Part shown: positions 6,771 to 12,005 of the stretch, piece by piece | Layout: each line of letters begins with the position of its first letter | Numbering within the stretch: position 1 is the stretch's first letter | Assembly: GCA_013330055.1 (NCBI GenBank) | Contig: DUJB01000004.1 | Span: 21,721-34,032, forward strand | Direction: 5' to 3' | Length of the DNA stretch: 12,312 bases | Origin: Nitrosopumilaceae archaeon | Lineage (GTDB): Archaea; Thermoproteota; Nitrososphaeria; Nitrososphaerales; Nitrosopumilaceae | Notes under the pieces: generated by a model | The model's database searches: none | Told to the model about the DNA's origin: nothing | The model's input: the letters and a program-made list of their open reading frames with translations, nothing else | Position numbers and translations under genes: made by a program

Positions 6771-8288
6771 TTAATTTCCCAGGTTTTTTTGTTTTAGAAT
6801 ATTCTTTAGCATTATTCTGTTTATTCCATCAACCATTGCCTGTACACTTGTAATGACGATATCTTCACCTATTGATTTTGCAGATGCGAGATTACCGTAT
6901 GCATCTTCAACTTTTATTGTAACTTCACAAAGTGCATCAGAGCCACCAGCTATGGAATCAAGTCGGTAATCTTTGATTCTTACTTTTGCAATCTCTCCAG
7001 TTATCTTTTGGATTGCATTGATTGATGCATCAACTGGGCCAACTCCATAATCAGTTGCAATAAAGTCCTTTCCTTCTATGTTTAATTTCACAAAAGCATA
7101 TGGCATGTTGCCAACACCAGTTGAAACAGAAAATCCTGTAAGGTGAACCAGTCTTCTGAGACTAGGTTGTTTCATAATCTCACCTGCAATAGAAAGTAAC
7201 TCTACATCAGTGACATGTTTTCCTTGATCTCCAAGTTTTTTTACGGCTTTTAGAATTTCATGAACCTGTTCTTTTGTTGGTTGTATCCCGTATTCTTCGA
7301 GCATCGCAGAAACTCCATGTGCTCCTGCATGCTTTCCTACCTGGAACCACCTTGTTCTTCCTACCAATTCAGGACTGATTGGCTCATAGGTCAAGGGGTT
7401 GCTTAAGACACCATGTGTGTGAATTCCAGATTCGTGACCAAATGCATTTTCGCCAACAATTGCCTTGTTTGGCTGTACATGTACGCCTACTACGCTTGAA
7501 ACATACCTTGATGTCTCGTAAAGTAGTTTTGTGTTTATGTTAGTCTCATATTTCTTATCGAACTGTAAGCATTGTAATGCCATGACAAATTCTTCAAGTG
7601 AAGCATTTCCTGCTCTTTCACCAATTCCATTTATTGTTACATGTGCACATTGTGCTCCTGCTTGTATCCCAGAAATTGCATTTGCTACTGCTAGTCCAAA
7701 ATCATTGTGGCAATGAACACTTATTGGAAGTTTTGATGCTTCAATTGCATCTTTTGTTATTTCTGCAATGTATCCAGGAGTAGAATACCCTACAGTATCA
7801 GGTATGTCTATTCTATCTGCGCCAGCACTAGCAACTTCTTTGAAGACTCTACGTAAAAACTCTCTATCGGTTCTCGTTGCATCTTCTGCAGAAAATTCTA
7901 CTTGTAATCCTCTTGACTTTCCATATTCTACAGCTTCTACTGCTTTCTGAAGAGCTTCTTCTCTTGTGAGTTTCAATTTGTATTTTAGGTGAATGTCTGA
8001 AGTGGCAATGAATGTGTGAATGTATTTTAGACCAGCTGTAATAGCTGCATCGATGTCTTTTTTTTCAGTTCTTGCTAATCCACAAATTTCCGCGCGCAAG
8101 TTTGCACTAGATATCATTTTAATTCCAGCCATTTCTCCTTCAGAAATGATAGGAAATCCAGCTTCGATTGCATCAACTCCGAGTTCGTCAAGCTTTTTTG
8201 CAATGTTTAGCTTTTGTTCTGGCGTTAATGCAACCCCGGGAGTTTGTTCTCCGTCTCTAAGTGTGGTATCAAAAATTCTAACTTTCAT
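6771..8288 (-). CDS. leuA: 2-isopropylmalate synthase (alternatively citramalate synthase)
   Basis: The likely reaction condenses acetyl-CoA with 2-oxoisovalerate to give 2-isopropylmalate, committing carbon to leucine. An N-terminal TIM barrel (about 1-270) has FDTTLRDGEQ at 6-15, metal-binding Asp12, His192 and His194 (HCHND) and Asn228 in GIGERAGNASLEE. A linker region with GHESGIHTHG at 283-292 follows. A C-terminal LeuA-type regulatory domain (about 375-500, with YGVGPVDASINAI) is where leucine would bind. I chose the ATG at 8288 (505 residues) over the GTG at 8297 because GAGGTG, matching the archaeal Shine-Dalgarno core, sits six bases before it; the GTG would lie within that site. The gene overlaps the ilvN end by 11 bases. 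Archaeal citramalate synthases look very similar and have the same domains, so an isoleucine role remains possible. Confidence 0.85.
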   Translation of the reverse strand: MKVRIFDTTLRDGEQTPGVALTPEQKLNIAKKLDELGVDAIEAGFPIISEGEMAGIKMISSANLRAEICGLARTEKKDIDAAITAGLKYIHTFIATSDIHLKYKLKLTREEALQKAVEAVEYGKSRGLQVEFSAEDATRTDREFLRRVFKEVASAGADRIDIPDTVGYSTPGYIAEITKDAIEASKLPISVHCHNDFGLAVANAISGIQAGAQCAHVTINGIGERAGNASLEEFVMALQCLQFDKKYETNINTKLLYETSRYVSSVVGVHVQPNKAIVGENAFGHESGIHTHGVLSNPLTYEPISPELVGRTRWFQVGKHAGAHGVSAMLEEYGIQPTKEQVHEILKAVKKLGDQGKHVTDVELLSIAGEIMKQPSLRRLVHLTGFSVSTGVGNMPYAFVKLNIEGKDFIATDYGVGPVDASINAIQKITGEIAKVRIKDYRLDSIAGGSDALCEVTIKVEDAYGNLASAKSIGEDIVITSVQAMVDGINRIMLKNILKQKNLGN

Positions 8289-8769
8289 TTGCTCCACCTC
8301 TTGCTAGCGCACATATTCCAGTTCTTGCAATGTCTATGATCCCATAACCTCTTACGAGATCTTCAAAGGCATTGATTCTGTCTGGTGTCGCTGTTAACTC
8401 TACCATAATTGACGTTTTTCTTACGTCATGAACTTCACATTCAAACGCTTTTGCTATATTCATTATTTCCATGCTGTCTGAGGGTTTGCTTACTTTTATC
8501 TTCATAAGTACAAGTTCCCTGTATACGCTCATCTTTTCATCTAGACGTTTTACCTCTATGGTGTCAATCATCTTGTCAAGTTGCTTAATTATTTGGGCTA
8601 CTTGCTTTTCGTCTCCTAATGTTGTTATAGTCATTCTTGAAAACTCTGGATTTTCAGTTATTCCAACTGAAATGCTGTCGATGTTAAAGTTCCTGGATCT
8701 GAAAAGGTTTGTAACCTTAAACAAGATTCCTGGTTTGTTCTCGACAAGTACGGAAATTATGCTCCACAT
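8278..8769 (-). CDS. ilvN: Acetohydroxyacid synthase small regulatory subunit
   Basis: This is the regulatory partner of IlvB; it activates the catalytic subunit and confers valine feedback. With the ATG at 8769 the protein is 163 residues. It has an N-terminal ACT domain (about 2-75, IISVLVENKPGIL) and a C-terminal small-subunit domain (about 85-155) ending in an ARTG-ALARG motif. The start is supported by collinear alignment with E. coli IlvH (MRRILSVLLEN..., also 163 residues as I recall it) and by GTGAT overlapping the ilvB stop as a weak ribosome binding site. The GTG at 8778 would add three residues. Asn11, Gly14 and Asn29 occupy the positions that in IlvH contact valine or give valine resistance when changed, so the enzyme is predicted to be valine-sensitive. 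It is translationally coupled to ilvB upstream and leuA downstream. Confidence 0.9.
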   Translation of the reverse strand: MWSIISVLVENKPGILFKVTNLFRSRNFNIDSISVGITENPEFSRMTITTLGDEKQVAQIIKQLDKMIDTIEVKRLDEKMSVYRELVLMKIKVSKPSDSMEIMNIAKAFECEVHDVRKTSIMVELTATPDRINAFEDLVRGYGIIDIARTGICALARGGANES

Positions 8770-8777
8770 TAAAATCA

Positions 8778-10466
8778 CTATGATGGTAAAATCATGTCCG
8801 TTAGAGGAGTACCTGGAGCCACAAATGGTAAGACATCCTCTTGAGGGTCTATTGGAATATCAATTACTGTAGCCACATCGCTTTTTAATGCAGTTTTTAC
8901 TGCATTACCAATCTCATCAAGTGATTGCGCTCTAATTCCTTGAGCTCCATACGCCTGCGCTATTTTTACATAATCAGGACAGTTCTTAAGATCAATTGCC
9001 ATCATTCTTCTATCATAAAATGTTCTTTGCCACTGTGCCACCATCCCAAGTGAAAAGTTGTTCATGATAAATACAATGACTGGCAAATTATCTAAAACTG
9101 AAACAGCAAGAGAATTTTCTGTCATGTTAAAGCTTCCCTCTCCTGCGATATCGACAACTGGTACTCCAGGCTTTGCTGCTTTTGCCCCAATCGCAGCTGG
9201 GAATCCCCACCCCATGGTACCAAGACCAGTAGAGCTAAAGAATGTTCCAGGATGTATTACATCAAAAAACAATGATGCCCACATTTGATGTTGACCTACC
9301 TCTGTTGTTACAATTGACTGATGTGGAAGTACTTCTCTGAGTTTACGTAACACTTTGGCTGCTGCAAGTGGATGATCATGTAGTTTCAAGTTTTCTCTGT
9401 AGTAATCTTTTGTCTCTTTCATTCTTTTTACCCATGGATAATCCTCATGGCGTTTGATTGCTTTTTGAACTAACATCTTTACCATTATTCTTAACGATGC
9501 CTTTACATCACCAACTATAGCCACTGTTGTTGTTTGGTTCTTACCAATCTCTGCAGGATCTACATCCATGTGAATGATCTTTAGTCTTTTTTCAAACTCT
9601 TCAAAGGTGCCAACTGATCTGTCTGAAAATCTAGAACCTGCTGCAAGGACACAATCTGCTTCTGTCATCATCTTATTTGCTTCTGCATGGCCATGCATTC
9701 CAATTGGTCCTAATGAGAGAGGGTGATTTTCTGGGAATGAGCCCTTGCCTTTGAAAGTAGTGACTACAGGAATCAAAAGTAGTTCAGCTATTGATTGAAT
9801 CTCTGCAAACGCACCTGAAATTATCACACCTCCTCCTGCAAGAATGATTGGTCTTTCTGCAGAAAGAAGCATATCGATTGCACGTTCAATCTGTGTAATA
9901 TCGGGGTCAACCCATGGATGGTATCCTCTGATTTTTACTTCAGATGGAAATGGAATTTCTGCTTCATTTTGTTGTACGTCTTTTGGTATGTCTATTAGTA
10001 CAGGACCAGGTCTGCCAGTAGATGAAATGTAGAATGCTTTCTTTACTACTTCAGGAATTTCAGTTGCACTAGTAGGTTGGAATGCATATTTTACAATTGG
10101 ATTTGAAATTCCGATAATATCACTTTCCTGAAATGCATCTCTTCCTATCATCTTTAGAGGAACTTGACCAGTTATTGCAACCATGGGAGATGAATCAGCT
10201 TGCGCTGTTGCAATCCCAGTTACAATATTTGTTGCACCTGGACCTGAGGTTGCAAAACAAACTCCTGGTCTTCTACTTACTCTGCCAAAACCATCTGCCA
10301 TATGAGCTGCAGATTGTTCATGCCGTGCAAGTATATGGCGTATGTTACTTTTGTAAAGCTCATCATAAATTGGTAGGTTTGCACCACCGGGAAGCCCAAA
10401 GGCTATATCGACGCCCTCCTTTTCAAGGGCAACCATTAAAGATCTAGCACCTGACATTTTTTCCAT
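8778..10466 (-). CDS. ilvB: Acetohydroxyacid (acetolactate) synthase large catalytic subunit
   Basis: This thiamine-diphosphate enzyme joins two pyruvates to acetolactate (valine, leucine) or pyruvate plus 2-oxobutyrate to acetohydroxybutyrate (isoleucine). The 562 residues show the usual three domains: an N-terminal PYR domain with GLPGG at 24-28 and catalytic Glu50 (RHEQ), a middle domain with RFSDR typical of the FAD-containing branch, and a C-terminal ThDP domain with Asn469-Asn470 and GMVAQWQ, including Trp479 linked to 2-oxobutyrate preference. Oddly, the metal-binding GDG motif reads GEG (Glu443). The ATG at 10466 is preceded six bases upstream by GGTGA, a Shine-Dalgarno match, and an in-frame TGA nine bases upstream prevents extension. 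It is the first gene of ilvB-ilvN-leuA-leuB and is probably controlled by the leader region at 10467-10596. Confidence 0.94.
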   Translation of the reverse strand: MEKMSGARSLMVALEKEGVDIAFGLPGGANLPIYDELYKSNIRHILARHEQSAAHMADGFGRVSRRPGVCFATSGPGATNIVTGIATAQADSSPMVAITGQVPLKMIGRDAFQESDIIGISNPIVKYAFQPTSATEIPEVVKKAFYISSTGRPGPVLIDIPKDVQQNEAEIPFPSEVKIRGYHPWVDPDITQIERAIDMLLSAERPIILAGGGVIISGAFAEIQSIAELLLIPVVTTFKGKGSFPENHPLSLGPIGMHGHAEANKMMTEADCVLAAGSRFSDRSVGTFEEFEKRLKIIHMDVDPAEIGKNQTTTVAIVGDVKASLRIMVKMLVQKAIKRHEDYPWVKRMKETKDYYRENLKLHDHPLAAAKVLRKLREVLPHQSIVTTEVGQHQMWASLFFDVIHPGTFFSSTGLGTMGWGFPAAIGAKAAKPGVPVVDIAGEGSFNMTENSLAVSVLDNLPVIVFIMNNFSLGMVAQWQRTFYDRRMMAIDLKNCPDYVKIAQAYGAQGIRAQSLDEIGNAVKTALKSDVATVIDIPIDPQEDVLPFVAPGTPLTDMILPS

Positions 10467-10472
10467 ATTAAT

Positions 10473-10477
10473 TCACC
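10473..10477 (-). promoter_or_regulatory. Ribosome binding site of ilvB
   Basis: GGTGA on the minus strand lies six bases before the ilvB ATG and matches the archaeal anti-Shine-Dalgarno tail. Its presence implies an untranslated or separately translated leader upstream, so ilvB is not on a leaderless mRNA. It follows a T-rich tract (10478-10486) at the end of a palindrome, so a hairpin there could influence access to it. Confidence 0.5.
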
Positions 10478-10502
10478 AAAAGTAAAGCTGTAAATTTACA
10501 GC
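10478..10502 (-). terminator. Palindrome plus T-rich tract in the ilvB leader (candidate attenuator or operator)
   Basis: The 16 bases at 10487-10502, GCTGTAAATTTACAGC, form a perfect palindrome, able to fold in RNA as a six-base-pair stem with a four-base loop. On the minus strand it is followed at once by TTTACTTTT (10486-10478), the arrangement of an intrinsic terminator, and then by the ilvB ribosome binding site. The stem is short and A/T-rich, so termination would be weak at best. A DNA operator for a dimeric repressor is an equally simple reading, because the site lies downstream of the likely transcription start. Confidence 0.45.
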
Positions 10503-10558
10503 ATCAGGTCGACTAGCAAGGAAATACTAGAAATGCCTGTCGATCCTCCTAACTTCAT
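10496..10558 (-). CDS. Candidate branched-chain leader peptide upstream of ilvB (20 codons)
   Basis: A short frame begins ATG AAG TTA at 10558 and ends at TAA 10498-10496, encoding 20 residues, with the second half reading ISSISLLVDLML. Five of twenty residues are Leu, two Ile and one Val; four Leu and the Val fall in the last seven codons. The Leu codons there are TTG, CTA and CTG, not the A/T-richer ones. The ATG lies about 23-30 bases after a TATA-like box, as for a leaderless transcript, and the stop codon lies inside the palindrome at 10487-10502. This is the form of bacterial ilv/leu leader peptides whose slow translation lifts attenuation. No conservation data are available to me, so the peptide is a hypothesis. 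Confidence 0.4.
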   Translation of the reverse strand: MKLGGSTGISSISLLVDLML

Positions 10559-10580
10559 TTTCAGTCTATAATTTATCGTC

Positions 10581-10596
10581 AAATATAATTTATAAA
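10581..10596 (-). promoter_or_regulatory. TATA-like region of the ilvB operon promoter
   Basis: On the minus strand, ATTTATAAAT (10596-10587) runs into TTATATTT (10588-10581). The latter is 23-30 bases before the ATG of the candidate leader peptide; the former would place transcription start a few bases further upstream, near 10565. Either position gives an ilvB transcript with a leader of about 90-100 bases. The surrounding DNA is the most A/T-rich in the window, so the exact box is uncertain. Confidence 0.45.
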
Positions 10597-10652
10597 TATT
10601 TCTAGAAAAATTGCCTAAAATTATCAAAAATATGCAACCCGTTTCATAATTA

Positions 10653-10662
10653 TTTTAAAATC
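10653..10662 (+). promoter_or_regulatory. TATA-like box for the NTF2/SnoaL-like gene
   Basis: TTTTAAAATC lies 26-35 bases before a TTG at 10688 and 33-42 bases before the TTG at 10695. The spacing suits a leaderless start at 10688 better, yet 10688 is in a different reading frame from the main gene. This is part of the evidence for a frame break. Confidence 0.35.
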
Positions 10663-10687
10663 TATTCGGTCGCAGGCAGCAAAAACC

Positions 10688-10756
10688 TTGGATTTTGTAC
10701 ATCTTTTCACAAAACTTAAACAGCAAATCAAACAAGCCAAAAGCGATTTTGTCTGA
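10688..10756 (+). other. Out-of-frame segment that may be the true N-terminus of the next gene
   Basis: Read from TTG 10688, this stretch encodes DFVHLFTKLKQQIKQAKSDF and then meets TGA at 10754-10756. The helical, charged composition looks more protein-like than the same bases in the main frame (YIFSQNLNSKSNKPKAIL). Skipping one base near the TTTT run at 10747-10750, or at the GTC-TGA stop, joins it in frame to DTSEILEIIGHFF. It could be a real frameshift mutation, a sequencing error, a programmed +1 shift, or chance. Confidence 0.35.
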
Positions 10757-11153
10757 TACATCAGAAATCCTAGAAATAATTGGCCATTTTTTTGAAGTTG
10801 GAAAGACAAAGAATCTTGCACCGCTTAGAGGGATTCAGCTTGATGACCCTAGATTTTCAAGTTATAGCGACGTGCCTCCACTTGATCTAAAGGACTATTC
10901 GACTACAGTTGCATTAGAAGAGCTTCGATTTGTTAGTGTCTCTGACTATGATTATGAGATCAAAAACCCACGGGTAGATATTTTTGGTGATAGTGCGGTG
11001 GTAACTTTTGTGATAAAACAAACGGGTGTACTTGTTGACAACTATAGTTTTCGCGGGCAACATTTATCCATGGAAAGCCGGAGCACATTTGTCTTAATAA
11101 AATCGCCAAAATGGAAGATTGTTCATATACATTTAACAAAGATTTCTGCTTAA
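10695..11153 (+). CDS. NTF2/SnoaL-like small protein
   Basis: The 152-residue frame resembles the NTF2/SnoaL (ketosteroid-isomerase-like) fold. There is a helical N-terminal half (SEILEIIGHFFEVGKTKNL at about 23-41, and a LEELRFVSVSDYDYEI stretch), followed by a curved sheet with FGDSAVVTFVIKQTG, RSTFVLIK and a terminal WKIVHIHLT strand containing Trp140, His144 and His146. Many proteins of this fold are small enzymes or ligand-binding domains, and nothing here fixes a function. The frame has no ATG near its start; TTG 10695 is the earliest option and TTG 10749 another. The first 18 residues look unconvincing, and an overlapping frame offers a better N-terminus. Its stop overlaps by four bases that of the convergent aldolase-like gene. 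It is transcribed divergently from ilvB. Confidence 0.6.
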   Translation: MYIFSQNLNSKSNKPKAILSDTSEILEIIGHFFEVGKTKNLAPLRGIQLDDPRFSSYSDVPPLDLKDYSTTVALEELRFVSVSDYDYEIKNPRVDIFGDSAVVTFVIKQTGVLVDNYSFRGQHLSMESRSTFVLIKSPKWKIVHIHLTKISA

Positions 11154-11971
11154 ACTGATGTTGCAGTCTTTGTTGATTGTTCTGTGTTTTTTAATTGGCT
11201 AAATAATTCATGCGCTTCTCTGACAGAAGCATTTTCATGTACTATTGCACGAACTGCTTTTATCATAGACACAGGAAAATCGGATTGCCAGATGTTTCTT
11301 CCCATATCCACTCCAACAGCTCCAGCTTGTAACGCATCATATGTTAATTGTAATGCGTCAATTTCATTTTCTAGCTTTGGCCCCCCAGCTATGATTACTG
11401 GTACTGGACAACTGCTTACAACTTTTTCAAAGTTTTCACAATAATATGTTTTGACAAGATGAGCACCAAATTCTGCTGCAATTCTGCAAGCAAGTGAAAG
11501 ATATCGCGCATCGCGTTTTTCAAGTTCTTTCCCTACTGCAGTAACGGCAAGAACTGGTATTCCATGCTCTTCGCCCTCATCTACCAGTTTTGCTAAATTA
11601 ATAAGAGATTCGTGTTCATACTGCGCACCTACAAATATTGAGAGTGCAAGAGCTGTTACATTAAGTCGTATGGCCTCTTTTATTGAAGTAGTAATTTTTT
11701 CATTTGAAAGGTCTTTTCCAATGATGCTTGAACCACCTGAGACTCTGAGAACAACCGGTACCGGAAAATTTGCATCAACTGATGTACGCAACACGCCACG
11801 TGTAAGCATAAGAGAGTCAGCATAAGGCAATAGTGGTTGTATTGTTTTTCGAGGTACTTCTAGTCTTTCTGTTGGTCCTAAAAAGTAACCATGATCAACT
11901 GCAAGCATTACTCCTCGTCCTGTATCTGGTTTGATTATTCTTGCAAGACGATTTTTCATTCCCCAGCCCAT
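11150..11971 (-). CDS. Class I aldolase-fold enzyme, LsrF-like (DeoC/LacD/FbaB family)
   Basis: The protein closely resembles LsrF, the thiolase that in enteric bacteria transfers an acetyl group from phosphorylated autoinducer-2 product (3-hydroxy-5-phosphonooxypentane-2,4-dione) to CoA. Shared landmarks are KNRLARI-P-TGR, AVDHGYFLGP at 24-33, TRGVLR at 57-62, QYEHES at 117-122, the Schiff-base Lys174 in KTYY, the phosphate-binding AGG at 195-197 and VDMGRNIWQ at 221-229. The 273 residues fill one TIM barrel. It is less like the archaeal aromatic-pathway relative (2-amino-3,7-dideoxy-heptulosonate synthase), but that role or another aldol/thiolase reaction cannot be excluded, and no other lsr gene is present here. 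The start MGWGMKNRL matches how such homologues usually begin. A zinc-type dehydrogenase gene ends 34 bases upstream on the same strand, so the two may share a pathway. Confidence 0.8.
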   Translation of the reverse strand: MGWGMKNRLARIIKPDTGRGVMLAVDHGYFLGPTERLEVPRKTIQPLLPYADSLMLTRGVLRTSVDANFPVPVVLRVSGGSSIIGKDLSNEKITTSIKEAIRLNVTALALSIFVGAQYEHESLINLAKLVDEGEEHGIPVLAVTAVGKELEKRDARYLSLACRIAAEFGAHLVKTYYCENFEKVVSSCPVPVIIAGGPKLENEIDALQLTYDALQAGAVGVDMGRNIWQSDFPVSMIKAVRAIVHENASVREAHELFSQLKNTEQSTKTATSV

Positions 11972-12005
11972 ATTTGTCCCTTGATTTTCAAAATGAAAGA
12001 TTGCC

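Noticed and set aside
6430..8307. Several plus-strand ORFs of 60-114 codons opposite leuB and leuA
   Set aside because: They are antisense to strongly conserved enzymes, have low-complexity Ser/Leu/Phe composition and show no ribosome binding site or promoter.
8471..8872. 133-codon plus-strand ORF opposite ilvN and the end of ilvB
   Set aside because: It spans the junction of two well-supported minus-strand genes and has no recognisable domain; judged an antisense shadow.
10543..10550. Perfect Shine-Dalgarno AGGAGGAT on the minus strand as the start of another gene
   Set aside because: No ATG, GTG or TTG follows at usable spacing; it lies inside the candidate leader ORF (codons Leu-Gly-Gly-Ser) and may instead take part in RNA pairing.
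10624..10821. 65-codon minus-strand ORF antisense to the start of the NTF2-like gene
   Set aside because: It overlaps the promoter and 5' end of the plus-strand gene, has no ribosome binding site, and its Cys/Leu-rich composition looks like non-coding read-through.
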